Of a stretch of DNA of 64,000 bases, positions 28,729 to 37,699 are shown in pieces. The position numbers and the translations under genes were made by a program. The notes beneath the pieces were generated by a model. That model did no database searches and was not told where the DNA came from. It saw nothing but the letters and a program-made list of their open reading frames with translations. The stretch comes from JBHIKY01 sp042139015 (GTDB lineage: Bacteria; Bacillota; Bacilli; Bacillales; Marinococcaceae), in the NCBI RefSeq assembly GCF_042139015.1, contig NZ_JBHIKY010000004.1:124001-188000 (forward strand). The letters are read 5' to 3'. Positions within the stretch are counted from its first letter, which is position 1. Every line of letters starts with the position of its first letter.

Positions 28729-30047
28729 TGCTTGTCCTCCTCTAAGACAATATGCATGGTATGAATGAAAGCGGCCAGACCGCTTTTCAGAACCGTTTCA
28801 TCATAATCAAACGATGGATGATGATGACCTGCCGCCAGAGGCGTTCCAAACAGCATGTAGGTAGCTGACCCCCCGCGGTTCTGGACATGCTTCATCATTT
28901 GGGTTGCGTCCTCTGATGCACCAATTGACAGAGAAGGGTGAACACGTGAGATAAACCGCGAGGCATCCCCGGCACGGTTGACAATCTGACTGAATTCTAC
29001 ATCACATTCAGCAGCGATCCCGCAGCCGCAGACCTCAATGGAAGAAGATACTCCATACATTTGAGCTGCTCCATCCACTATCCGTTTTACTTCTGAAAAC
29101 ATCCACTGATCCAGCTCCGTTGTTTCTCCGCGTGTCTCTCCCTCTAAATACGCACTATCCGGTATCACATTTCTACCGCTGCCTGCAGATAATGTTCCAA
29201 TATTAATCCTGGTTTGACCCTCTGAGTGACGGGGAATTGCGTGCATATTCTGCACAGCAGCAGCTGCTGCCAGAAGTGCATTTCTGCCTTCCTCGGGCTT
29301 TGCCCCGGCATGAGAAGCTTTGCCAGAAAATTTTATATTGAATTTCGTTGTCGCAAGAAAGGTATCTGCTCCTGCTGCAATGGTTCCGACTGAGGCATCC
29401 TGAATGCCAATATGACCTCCGATAAAGTAATCAGCGTCATCAAGCCACCCTTTTGCAACCATAGCTGCAGCCCCTCTGCTGCCTTCCTCGGCAGGTTGAA
29501 AGAGTACGGTTATGGTACCGCAGAGCTCATCTAAGTGTTCCGAAATATACCAAGCAAGTGCGAGTCCAATAGCACTGTGTCCGTCATGGGCGCAGGCGTG
29601 CATACGGTCAGGCCGTTCAGAAGCAAAACCTTCCTTCACTGGAAAATGAGAAGGAGTGCTATCTTCCCGTACCGGCAATGCATCAATATCTACCCGAAAA
29701 GCTATATGAGGTCCCGGTCTTCCGGTATGAAAGCGGATCACGGCACCAGTGTGTCCTCCCTGCAGCTTTTCCATAAAGGAAGAAGTGGCACCCACATGAA
29801 GTGCCCGCTCCTCTGCCGCTTTCAATTCTGTAGAAGAAGGAAGTCCCATTCGCTTTTCCGATGCGACGGCATCCTTTCCTGTAAATACTTCTCCATTCAG
29901 TTGCTCCAGTTCTTTCGTAATTCGATAAGTCGCAGCATATTCAGTCCAACCTGTTTCTGGTTCAGCATGAAAAATTCTGCGCCAGTTCTGCAGGGCAGGA
30001 AAGGCTTTTTCCACCCACCGATCTATTTGCTCAGTTAGTATTGTCAG
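28725..30047 (-). CDS. M20 amidohydrolase, AbgA/p-aminobenzoyl-glutamate hydrolase-like (probable CTG start)
   Basis: About 440 residues. Metal-binding segments are HACAHDGHSAIGLAL and FQPAEEGSRGAAAM, with GKASHAGAKPEEGRNAL in the dimerisation domain. The RIFHAEPETGWTEYAAT start matches the AbgA-like subgroup. AAGGAGGTGG lies 6-7 bases before an in-frame CTG at 30047. The only other initiator, TTG at 30089, has no ribosome site, and no ATG fits, so CTG is the best-supported start. It overlaps the upstream M20 gene by 17 bases. Likely works on acylated or p-aminobenzoyl amino acids imported by AbgT. Confidence 0.82.
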   Translation of the reverse strand: MTILTEQIDRWVEKAFPALQNWRRIFHAEPETGWTEYAATYRITKELEQLNGEVFTGKDAVASEKRMGLPSSTELKAAEERALHVGATSSFMEKLQGGHTGAVIRFHTGRPGPHIAFRVDIDALPVREDSTPSHFPVKEGFASERPDRMHACAHDGHSAIGLALAWYISEHLDELCGTITVLFQPAEEGSRGAAAMVAKGWLDDADYFIGGHIGIQDASVGTIAAGADTFLATTKFNIKFSGKASHAGAKPEEGRNALLAAAAAVQNMHAIPRHSEGQTRINIGTLSAGSGRNVIPDSAYLEGETRGETTELDQWMFSEVKRIVDGAAQMYGVSSSIEVCGCGIAAECDVEFSQIVNRAGDASRFISRVHPSLSIGASEDATQMMKHVQNRGGSATYMLFGTPLAAGHHHPSFDYDETVLKSGLAAFIHTMHIVLEEDKQ

Positions 30048-31260
30048 AGCCGCCACCTCCTTTTTGATTGAGTGAGTCCAGCGTATCAAGAGCTGTAGTT
30101 GTCATCATTTTTAAGCCGACAGCTAGAGCTGATTCATCAATATCAAATTCAGGATCGTGAAGAGGTTTTTGTACCTCTCTTTCCGGTATCGCTGTTCCTA
30201 GCCAGTAATATACCCCCTGGTATTTTTCTAAAAATCTGCCAAAATCTTCTCCCCCGAGACTTGGCTGCACAACCGGAGCAGCATCACTGCCAAACAAGCT
30301 GACGGCCGTCTTTTTAATATGATCGGCCCATTGCTCTGAATTAACGGTGGCGGGATAACCATTCATATATTCCAGAGTAATGCGCGCGTCCATAGCACGT
30401 TCTAATCCGAGAAGAATGTCTTCCATTCTAGATTTTACACGTTCTTTGACTTGATTTTTAAATGTTCTTACGGTCCCTTCAAGCACAGCGCTGCTTGCGA
30501 TGACATTATAACGATCTCCGCCGCTGATGGTTCCAACTGTTACAACAGCCGACTCGAGGGGGTCGACGTTACGGCTTGTTATTGTTTGAAGAAGGCTGAC
30601 GACTTCACTTGCAATAATGACCGCATCCTTCGTCTGGTGGGGCATACTTGCATGACCCCCAGATCCTTCAATCGTAATACGGAAACGGTCAGAATTCCCC
30701 ATTTGAGGGCCGCTCTTTACACCGATTTTGCCAACCGGCAGATCCGGCCAGACGTGCTGCGCAACGATAACATCAGGAGAATAACGGTCAAAGATCCCGT
30801 CCTCCATCATTTGAGCTGCTCCCCCTGTCGGAGCAAATTCTTCAGCCGGTTGAAACACGAGAAGTACCGTCCCGGCTAACTGGCTCTGTTGTTCCTTCAG
30901 TGCGAGGGCAGTGCCCATCAGCATAGCTGTATGGGCATCGTGGCCGCAGGCATGCATAACTCCTTGTTGTTTGGAAGCATATGAGAATGTATTTTTCTCG
31001 GTAATAGGCAGCGCATCCATATCCGCCCTTAATGCCACAATTGCTCCCGGCTTATCTCCTTTTATCACAGCAAGAATGCCATTACTGCAAAATCCTGTCT
31101 CAAATTCAATTCCATTTTCCTTTAAAAATGACTGAATCGTCAAAGATGTTTTGTTTTCTTCATAGCTTAACTCGGGATTCTGATGAATATATCTGCGGTA
31201 TGAAATGATAATATCTTCAATCTCTTCTGTTTTTTTCTCATCTAACATCCAATTTCTCAT
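30031..31260 (-). CDS. M20 family metallo-aminoacylase/amidohydrolase
   Basis: 409 residues. ACGHDAHTAMLMGTALAL, FQPAEEFAPTGGAAQMM and GSGGHASMPHQTKDAVI give the metal centre and lid, and PSLGGEDFGRFLEKYQGVYYWLG completes the active site. It resembles N-acyl-amino-acid and indole-acetyl-amino-acid hydrolases. GAAGGAG precedes the ATG. It follows abgT by 27 bases. With the next gene it forms an AbgA/AbgB-like pair, although in true Abg systems the pairing is obligate and here it is only suggested. Confidence 0.85.
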   Translation of the reverse strand: MRNWMLDEKKTEEIEDIIISYRRYIHQNPELSYEENKTSLTIQSFLKENGIEFETGFCSNGILAVIKGDKPGAIVALRADMDALPITEKNTFSYASKQQGVMHACGHDAHTAMLMGTALALKEQQSQLAGTVLLVFQPAEEFAPTGGAAQMMEDGIFDRYSPDVIVAQHVWPDLPVGKIGVKSGPQMGNSDRFRITIEGSGGHASMPHQTKDAVIIASEVVSLLQTITSRNVDPLESAVVTVGTISGGDRYNVIASSAVLEGTVRTFKNQVKERVKSRMEDILLGLERAMDARITLEYMNGYPATVNSEQWADHIKKTAVSLFGSDAAPVVQPSLGGEDFGRFLEKYQGVYYWLGTAIPEREVQKPLHDPEFDIDESALAVGLKMMTTTALDTLDSLNQKGGGGSDNTN

Positions 31261-31287
31261 ACACCGGTAACTCCTTCTGATGGCATA

Positions 31288-32835
31288 TTAATTCAAATTC
31301 ATTTCCACCCCCGGCCCAACCGGAATGCCAAGTACAGTCCAGATAATGAAGATAATTATCCATAACACCAAGAAGATCAGGGTGTACGGAAGCATGATGG
31401 AAAACAGCGTTCCGAAGCCTGCCCGCTTATCATACTGTTTCATAAATGCTAGAACCATAGGTACGTAAGGGTTCAGAGGGGTGATAATATTTGTAGATGA
31501 ATCGGCGATCCGGTAAGCCAGCTGAATAAATGCCGGATTGTAATCTAAAATCATAAACATTGGAATAAAAATCGGCGCCATCAATGCCCACTGAGCTGAT
31601 CCGCTGAAAATAAACAAGTTCAGAATAGCTGCTAGAATGATAAATCCAACCACTACAGGCATCCCTGTAAAGTCAAGACTGGTTAAAATATCAGCCCCGC
31701 TGATAGCAATGAATGCGCCCAGGTTTGTCCAATCAAAATAAGCAATAAACTGAGAAGCAGCAAAAATTAAAGTGATATAGCCAGCCATATCTTTCATCGC
31801 ACTGGCCATATATTCAGGCACATCTTTCGTTTCAGTGATTTTCTTCACTGTTACCCCGTATGCAATAGCAACCACAATGAAAAAGAACAAAATAACCGGA
31901 ACAATATTGATAAGAAACGGTGAATCTACCACTGCACCATCTTCTCCACGCAGCACCCCGCCTGGAGGGACAATAAGCAGGCTGACAAGCAGGAGGTAAG
32001 CAGCGCCGGCAATTCCGGCATTGCGAAGGCCGCGGTTTTTCTCCGGCGTGATGGTTTCCATTTCCTGCGAAATTACTTCTTTATCTGCATGAGTATCATC
32101 GTATTTCCCAAGCCTTGGCTCAATTATTCTTTCTGTGATCCAAGCACCAACAAACATAAGCATCAGTACGGAAAACATCATAAAATACCAATTGTCTACA
32201 GGCGTTACGACAAGGTCATCGACGCGGGTCTGAGCAACCTCAGTCGTAATGCCGGCTAATAAGGCATCGGTGCCGGTAATGATAAGATTAGCTGTAAATC
32301 CGGCGCCTACCCCGGCAAAACCTGCTGCCATTCCGGCAAGAGGATGGCGGCCGAGAGCATAAAAAACCATTGCCGCAAGCGGCGGAATAATTACAAATGC
32401 TGCATCAGAGGCAAGGTTCCCCAATATACCTGTACCGATAATCGCATAGGTCACAAGCTTTTTAGGGGCGTTTAAGATCGACTTTTTCATGAAGGTTTCA
32501 ATGAGTCCGACTTTCTGCGCAAGGCCAATACCAAACATCATTGCCAGTACAAGCCCTAATGGGGCAAATCCGGTAAAGTTTTCGAGCATGGAGGATAAGA
32601 TATATTCAATTCCTTCCCCTGATACCATGCTTTTAATTTCTGCGGTTTCTCCGGTTTCTGGATCTTCAAAGCTTACACCGGCAAGGCTGATCACCCAGGA
32701 AAGACCGATTACAATCACAGCCAGGTAAACAAACAGCATGAATGGATGAGGAAGCTTGTTTCCAGCTTTTTCGACCACATCCAACATTTTCATAAAAAAT
32801 GATTTTTTTCCGGGTTGTTGTTCTGCAGGTGACAT
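31288..32835 (-). CDS. AbgT-family transporter
   Basis: 515 residues with about 12 membrane segments. N-terminal KMLDVVEKAGNKLPHPFMLFVYLA and the C-terminal ADSSTNIITPLNPYVPMVLAF are AbgT hallmarks. Family members import p-aminobenzoyl-glutamate or export antimetabolites. Its linkage to three M20 hydrolases favours uptake of acylated amino acids or folate breakdown products. AAGGAG lies upstream of the ATG. First gene of a five-gene unit that ends with the regulator at 26155. Confidence 0.92.
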   Translation of the reverse strand: MSPAEQQPGKKSFFMKMLDVVEKAGNKLPHPFMLFVYLAVIVIGLSWVISLAGVSFEDPETGETAEIKSMVSGEGIEYILSSMLENFTGFAPLGLVLAMMFGIGLAQKVGLIETFMKKSILNAPKKLVTYAIIGTGILGNLASDAAFVIIPPLAAMVFYALGRHPLAGMAAGFAGVGAGFTANLIITGTDALLAGITTEVAQTRVDDLVVTPVDNWYFMMFSVLMLMFVGAWITERIIEPRLGKYDDTHADKEVISQEMETITPEKNRGLRNAGIAGAAYLLLVSLLIVPPGGVLRGEDGAVVDSPFLINIVPVILFFFIVVAIAYGVTVKKITETKDVPEYMASAMKDMAGYITLIFAASQFIAYFDWTNLGAFIAISGADILTSLDFTGMPVVVGFIILAAILNLFIFSGSAQWALMAPIFIPMFMILDYNPAFIQLAYRIADSSTNIITPLNPYVPMVLAFMKQYDKRAGFGTLFSIMLPYTLIFLVLWIIIFIIWTVLGIPVGPGVEMNLN

Positions 32836-33046
32836 AAACAGTATACACTCCTTTTCGGAAATTGTCTTTAATTATTCCGTTTTTAAGAATGTATCATAAA
32901 TGAATTCGCTTGCCAATAGAATTTTCTAATAATTTTCATCATTCAATAAATTTCCTGTTATATCATCTGACAAAATCTGCTGCGCAGCGATAACCTATTG
33001 CAGCATTTAAGGAAACGGAAGGGAGTTCTACGTTAAAGCATGAGAA

Positions 33047-33083
33047 AACGCTTCCGACTATCATTTTAATAATCGAAAGCGTT
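33047..33083 (-). terminator. Possible terminator of the quinone oxidoreductase gene
   Basis: Minus-strand stem AACGCTTTCGA/TCGGAAGCGTT with one mismatch and a 15-base loop, followed by TTTCTC. The T tract is short, hence the low confidence. Confidence 0.4.
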
Positions 33084-33137
33084 CTAACTCTTAAGGGACC
33101 GTAATGAATCTGTCTCTTCTATTATTTTTCAGACCTT

Positions 33138-33173
33138 TATTTCGGACAGTATTTCGGACAGTATTTCGGACAT
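33138..33173. repeat. Three tandem copies of a 12-bp unit
   Basis: TATTTCGGACAG occurs three times head to tail; the last base of the third copy differs. It starts two bases past the stop codon of the gene at 33176, so it lies in that gene's 3' untranslated region. Confidence 0.9.
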
Positions 33174-33175
33174 CC

Positions 33176-34171
33176 TTAGCCCATCGACACAACTTTCCGG
33201 CCACGGACTTCCCCTTTTAATATTTGATGGAGTGTTTCCGGCAGCTGCTCCAGCGTTATTTCATCGGCAATGGTTTCGAGTAATTCATCGACCTTTAAAT
33301 CGCCGGCCAGCCGCTGCCAGACTGCCTTTCGCCGCTCCATCGGGCAGTAGACTGAGTCAATTCCGGCAATATTCACTCCTCGGAGAATAAAAGGAAATAC
33401 GGTGGCCGGCACTTTTGTTCCTCCTGTAAGGCCACTCACCGCTACTGTTCCGCCATATTTCATCGCGCTGAGCAGATACGCGAGCGTATCACCGCCGACT
33501 GGGTCAACCGCCCCGGCCCACCGCTGTTTATCGAGAGGACGTATACGCTCTGGCTGCATTTCCTCTCTTGCAAGGATTTCTTTAGCTCCAAGCTTTTTTA
33601 AATAATCATGCTCTGATTCTTTTCCAGTACTTGCAGCCACTTCATAGCCAAGTTTGGAAAGCATCGCGACTGCCATACTTCCAACCCCTCCTGTTGCCCC
33701 TGTCACAGCCACAGTTCCGGATTCAGGTAATATTCCCTCTTCTTCGAGGCGAATAACGGACAATCCCGCCGTAAAACCGGCTGTTCCATATATCATCGCT
33801 TCTTTTAACGTAAGACCTTCAGGCAGAGGAACAACCCAGTCACCTGGTACGCGTGCATATTCAGCAAATCCCCCGTAATGAGATACACCAAGCTCATAGC
33901 TCGTAACGATCACTTCATCACCTGGGAGAAAACGAATATCATCAGATTCCTCTACCACACCGGATAAATCAATTCCCGGTACATGAGGATAATTTTTTAC
34001 AATTCCGCCGTCCGCGACAGATGCCATGCCATCTTTAAAGTTTACGCTTGAATATTTCACCCGGACGAGCACTTCTCCGTCCGGCAGGTCTTTTACAGAA
34101 AATGGCTGGATCGAGCCAGTAACCTCTTTTTCGCCTGTCTGATCTATTACATATGCTTGAAACGTACTCAC
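33176..34171 (-). CDS. YhdH/YhfP-family quinone oxidoreductase (acrylyl-CoA reductase-like)
   Basis: 331 residues, MDR superfamily without the catalytic zinc. VKYSSVNFKDGMAS near the N-terminus and the NADPH-binding VTGATGGVGSMAVAMLSKLGY are typical, and the PVGGDTLAYLL and GVNIAGIDSVYCPM stretches fit YhfP/YhdH. The GTG at 34171 is taken as the start because AAGGA lies about 10 bases upstream and homologues begin there; the frame is open 21 codons further. Stands alone. Confidence 0.88.
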   Translation of the reverse strand: MSTFQAYVIDQTGEKEVTGSIQPFSVKDLPDGEVLVRVKYSSVNFKDGMASVADGGIVKNYPHVPGIDLSGVVEESDDIRFLPGDEVIVTSYELGVSHYGGFAEYARVPGDWVVPLPEGLTLKEAMIYGTAGFTAGLSVIRLEEEGILPESGTVAVTGATGGVGSMAVAMLSKLGYEVAASTGKESEHDYLKKLGAKEILAREEMQPERIRPLDKQRWAGAVDPVGGDTLAYLLSAMKYGGTVAVSGLTGGTKVPATVFPFILRGVNIAGIDSVYCPMERRKAVWQRLAGDLKVDELLETIADEITLEQLPETLHQILKGEVRGRKVVSMG

Positions 34172-34437
34172 GCAAACACCATCCTTGCCCAATAGTTTTT
34201 TCTTAAATCTCTTCCCGAACAAGCTCGCTTTCAATCAAGCTCTGATGAAAAAAATTAGTTATCACTAGTTGAAAATTTTTTTGTCCCGGTTAGTAGTGCT
34301 GTTAAATGGAATTGCCAAATTAAAAAGCCCAGCTTCCCAGAATGTAAAATGAGAATTTGAGCTTTATCGCAACACGTGATGAGCAATATTGGGATAAGTG
34401 ATAGTTCCAACCATGAATAAGTGATCAATTACCAAAA

Positions 34438-35145
34438 TTAATATCCAAAAAAGGCATCCTTTTTTATATTTCGTTTAGAGATATTATTATTTTTCAAATG
34501 AGTGGAAATAGAATTCACCATCGACTTCGGTCCTGCAACAAAGTATTTGCCATTGTTCTTATATAAGCTGATAAACTTATCTATCTCCTGATGTAACTCA
34601 TTTCTTGAATCAGGATAATTTACATTTATTGAAGTATTATCAGCAATACCATCAAGTTCATCCTTATATAAATATATCTTGTCGCTTTCCATATAGAGAA
34701 GATTAATTGGATTCTCGAAGCCGTTTTCTTCAGCCTCTAGTTGCTTTACCATCGAACGAAAAGGGGTAATTCCAATTCCTCCTGCAATCAGCAGTGAAGG
34801 GTTGGCATCTTTTAAATAAAAGGATCCTACTGGACCACTCATACTAACTTTCATTCCTTGTTTTAATTCTAACATCGCTTTCTTAAAATCGCTTGGTTCC
34901 TCACTAATTCGTGTTGTTACTTTAATAACATTCTCTGAAGGGGCGGATGCCACGCTGAATGGTCGTACAGCGTTCTTTATTTTCTTATGTTTAATATTAA
35001 ACAAACCATGCTGCCCTGCTTTCCAAGTTAAATCTTTCTCTTTTTCAAACTGAAAGGTATATACCTCTTCCGCTTCTTGAAATCTCTCTAGAAATAACAA
35101 CTCACTCTTTTTGAATATCGCTAAAGTATCCTGAAAAAAACTCAT
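34438..35145 (-). CDS. Ferredoxin/flavodoxin reductase-like FAD protein
   Basis: 235 residues with an FNR-type fold: the FAD-binding RPFSVASAP motif near residue 62, the NAD(P) pyrophosphate segment LLIAGGIGITPFRSM, and a C-terminal FVAGPKSMVNSI. No iron-sulfur domain is fused, so a partner protein must be separate. The second start (ATG 35145) is used. The sequence is AT-richer and Lys/Asn-richer than the purine genes, compatible with acquisition. The 266 bases downstream (34172-34437) show nothing recognisable. Confidence 0.82.
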   Translation of the reverse strand: MSFFQDTLAIFKKSELLFLERFQEAEEVYTFQFEKEKDLTWKAGQHGLFNIKHKKIKNAVRPFSVASAPSENVIKVTTRISEEPSDFKKAMLELKQGMKVSMSGPVGSFYLKDANPSLLIAGGIGITPFRSMVKQLEAEENGFENPINLLYMESDKIYLYKDELDGIADNTSINVNYPDSRNELHQEIDKFISLYKNNGKYFVAGPKSMVNSISTHLKNNNISKRNIKKDAFFGY

Positions 35146-35197
35146 CACGCTGCCAGCTCCTTTTCTAAATTAGCTGCTCACACCTATCTGGAATAGT

Positions 35198-35587
35198 TCA
35201 CATTTCCTCAAGTATTTTTTTCAGCTCGTCGATCTTACCAGCCCAACCATATTTCGCACCGTGGAAAGCTTGATTCTCCTCTTCAAAGCCTGTTTGTTCA
35301 AGATGTAAAAAGGTAACTCCATCTTCCTGCTTCAAGGTCCATGTGACTACGGTATCGATCGGACCGCCTTTCCACGTATAAGATAATTAATAAGGCTCGT
35401 CTACTACTAATACTTCACAATCTACAATTAAATCCCACTGCTCGTTTTTGAATTGACATTTATGCCCTACGATTGGTTTAAAGTCATTTGCCATAACCCA
35501 TTTCTCAAGAGCATTCGTCTCAGTTAATGCGTTCCACACCTTATTAATGGAACTTTTAAACTGAAAATCTAATGATATATCTGCCAT
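35198..35587 (-). pseudogene. SRPBCC (AHSA1-like) protein broken by an in-frame TAA
   Basis: Residues 1-66 (MADISLDFQFKSSINKVWNALTE ... VVDEPY) are the first half of an AHSA1/START-like domain. The TAA at 35387-35389 interrupts it. The same frame then continues LSYTWKGGPIDTVVTWTLKQ through GKIDELKKILEEM, the second half of the same domain, to a TGA at 35198. One substitution explains the break. AHSA1 proteins are commonly cotranscribed with a small ArsR regulator, as here (3 bases away). Confidence 0.85.
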
Positions 35588-35590
35588 TTT

Positions 35591-35911
35591 TTATTCCTCC
35601 AAAAAATTTTTTAAATGTCTTACTCTTTCTTCCCAAAACTTTTCGTAAAAGGATACCCAATCTTTAATTTCCTGCAGAGGTGCAGCATTTAGTCGATACT
35701 TAGTCTCTCTGCCCATTCTACGGTCAGCAACCAGCTCAGCTTCTTTAAGGATAGCTAAATGTTTAGAAACAGCAGTACGCCCCATTTGAAATTGTGACGT
35801 TAATTCGTGAAGAGGTAACTCTTCAGCCTCTGCTAATAAACGTAACAATTTTCGTCTCGTTGGATCAGCGATGGCTGCAAAGACGTCACGCTCTTGATTT
35901 TGCGCGTTCAA
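35591..35911 (-). CDS. ArsR-family winged-helix regulator
   Basis: 106 residues: VFAAIADPTRRKLLRLLAEAEELPLHELTSQF and the recognition segment MGRTAVSKHLAILKEAELV. No cysteine metal site is visible, so it belongs to the metal-independent group typically paired with AHSA1/SRPBCC proteins. TTG start at 35911, six bases after GGAGG. Probably autoregulated through the two palindromes in its promoter. Confidence 0.9.
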   Translation of the reverse strand: MNAQNQERDVFAAIADPTRRKLLRLLAEAEELPLHELTSQFQMGRTAVSKHLAILKEAELVADRRMGRETKYRLNAAPLQEIKDWVSFYEKFWEERVRHLKNFLEE

Positions 35912-35934
35912 AGTCCTCCTCCTTTTTGTAATAA

Positions 35935-35983
35935 GACACCAAATGGTGTCCTTATTATATGACACCATTTGGTGTCTAGTCAA
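35935..35983 (-). promoter_or_regulatory. ArsR-gene promoter with two palindromic operators
   Basis: On the minus strand TTGACT (35978-35983), an 18-base spacer and TATAAT (35954-35959). Two 16-bp palindromes with arms GACACCA/TGGTGTC lie at 35961-35976 (within the spacer) and 35935-35950 (at the start of transcription); one is the exact reverse complement of the other. This layout predicts direct autorepression by the ArsR protein. Confidence 0.85.
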
Positions 35984-36150
35984 ATGTTATTTTGCCTTCT
36001 GTGCCAGTTTGCCAAACAGGTAGTCTCAAGAGTTTTGGCACAGCACTAAATAATTGTTCAGAGTTGCTTTCGTTGATCGCCGGGTGCGGACGTCAGTTCC
36101 GTTATCTTATCAAAATTAGATCATTTCGAAAGGTTAGCGGACACGAAAAA

Positions 36151-36192
36151 CAAAAAAAGCAACAGAGTCTAAAGCTAGACCTGCTGCCTTTG
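36151..36192 (-). terminator. Terminator of pbuG
   Basis: Minus-strand GGCAGCAGGTCTA pairs imperfectly with TAGACTCTGTTGC and is followed by seven T residues. It lies 37 bases after the pbuG stop codon. Confidence 0.75.
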
Positions 36193-36228
36193 TTTCTACA
36201 AGTATTAGTAGAACTCGATTTTCTAATG

Positions 36229-37542
36229 TTATTCACCAAGGAAAGCAAAATATAAAATGAACACAAAGAACAGTATATACATAATCGGGTGAATCTCACG
36301 TCCTCTGCCTTTTACTAGCATTGTGACAGGATAGAAAATAAAGCCGAGCGCAATACCTGTGGCGATGCTGTAAGTGAGCGGCATTGCAACTACTGTCAAA
36401 AAGGCAGGCAGCGCGATTTCAAGCTTATTCCAGCTGATCATCCGCAGCGAGGAAGCCATCAAAACTCCAACGATAATGAGGGCCGGCGCTGTTACCTGCT
36501 CAGTGACGACCACAAGCAGCGGAGAAAAAAACATAGCCAGAATAAAAAATCCTGCCGTTACCACCGAGGAGAAACCGGTCCGGCCTCCCGCCGCCACGCC
36601 AGAGGAGGATTCAATATAAGCAGTTGTTGTCGATGTTCCAAGTACTGCCCCGATCGAGGTAGCAGAAGAATCCGCCATCAAAGCACGGCCGGCACGGGGA
36701 AGCTTATTTTCTTTCACATAGCCTGCCTGATTTGCCACTGCATAAAGCGTACCGGCCGTATCAAAAAAGTCCACAAATAAAAAGGTCAAAATAACAATGA
36801 GCATTTGTATAAACAGCTGGCTCGACCATTCTACTTCACCGAGGACCGTAAACGCAGCGCCAAAGGTAGGTGAAAGACTAGGTACAGAAGAGACAATCTG
36901 CTGCGGAAGATCGATTAATCCGACGACCATTCCAGCAGCTGCCGTTACTATCATGCCGTAAAAAATTCCACCGTGTATACCGCGCACCATGAGGATAGCC
37001 GTTACAAACAATCCGAAACAGGCAAGTAGTGTCACGGGAGAGGTTATGGAACCGAGTGAGACAGCTGTTGCTTCGTCAGGCACGACAATACCGGCATTTT
37101 TCAAGCCGATAAAAGCAATAAATAAACCAATACCTGCTGCAGCCGCAAATTTCAATTCTGCAGGAATGGCATTAATGATCTTTTCACGGATTCCTAATGA
37201 AGTGATAAAGATAAAAATAATACCGGACATAAACACGCCAAACAAAGCTAATTCCCAATCAATACCGAGTCCTAGTACGACCGTATACGCAAAAAATGCA
37301 TTCAGTCCCATGCCGGGTGCCAGCGCAATCGGATAGCGTGCAAGTATTCCCATAATCAATGTTCCAATTGCAGCAGAAAGAGCTGTTGCTGTGAATACTG
37401 CACTTTCGTTCATGCCTGCATCTGAGAGTACCTGCGGATTCACAAATAAAATATAAGCCATTGACAAAAACGTGGTGAGGCCCGCCATTGTCTCCTGACG
37501 GTACCCAGTATTCCATTTTTTAAACTCAAAATAACGATCCAT
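36229..37542 (-). CDS. pbuG: Guanine/hypoxanthine permease PbuG (NCS2/AzgA family)
   Basis: 437 residues, about 12-14 membrane segments, Na+ or H+ driven purine-base uptake. The ETMAGLTTFLSMAYILFVNPQVLSDAG start, the ALAPGMGLNAFFAY motif and FVDFFDTAGTLYAVANQAGY are AzgA-type signatures. GGGGGGAA precedes the ATG. It lies downstream of guaA, as in B. subtilis, with its own riboswitch. Confidence 0.95.
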   Translation of the reverse strand: MDRYFEFKKWNTGYRQETMAGLTTFLSMAYILFVNPQVLSDAGMNESAVFTATALSAAIGTLIMGILARYPIALAPGMGLNAFFAYTVVLGLGIDWELALFGVFMSGIIFIFITSLGIREKIINAIPAELKFAAAAGIGLFIAFIGLKNAGIVVPDEATAVSLGSITSPVTLLACFGLFVTAILMVRGIHGGIFYGMIVTAAAGMVVGLIDLPQQIVSSVPSLSPTFGAAFTVLGEVEWSSQLFIQMLIVILTFLFVDFFDTAGTLYAVANQAGYVKENKLPRAGRALMADSSATSIGAVLGTSTTTAYIESSSGVAAGGRTGFSSVVTAGFFILAMFFSPLLVVVTEQVTAPALIIVGVLMASSLRMISWNKLEIALPAFLTVVAMPLTYSIATGIALGFIFYPVTMLVKGRGREIHPIMYILFFVFILYFAFLGE

Positions 37543-37604
37543 CAGTCATTCCCCCCGTTGTTTTGATGGTTTCTGACAAAGGATCTGCAAGTATTCAAGC
37601 ATAG

Positions 37605-37640
37605 AAAAAGCCCCTGGTGCGCAGCATTCTACCAGGAGCT
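37605..37640 (-). terminator. Riboswitch-controlled terminator of pbuG
   Basis: Minus-strand AGCTCCTGGT pairs with ACCAGGGGCT and is followed by TTTTTC. It lies 60 bases downstream of the aptamer and 60 upstream of the gene. Confidence 0.85.
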
Positions 37641-37699
37641 CATACGTCCAATACGAAAACACATGAACGGACAGTCATATGTTCATATGCAGCAGATCT

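Larger units (their letters stand above)
32836..33175. other. Intergenic region with a hairpin and a 12-bp triplet repeat
   Basis: Holds the promoter side of abgT (no clear boxes recognised), a hairpin at 33047-33083 (AACGCTTTCGA against TCGGAAGCGTT on the minus strand) that could end the 33176 gene, and three tandem copies of TATTTCGGACAG at 33138-33173. No ORF was supported. Confidence 0.6.

Noticed and set aside
34172..34437. Possible transposase remnant
   Set aside because: The AT-rich sequence has no open frame, inverted ends or recognisable motif that I could support.
35992..36150. Inverted repeat TGTGCCA/TGGCACA with a long loop near 36000-36045
   Set aside because: No T tract, no neighbouring gene start and no symmetry beyond seven bases; not enough for a call.
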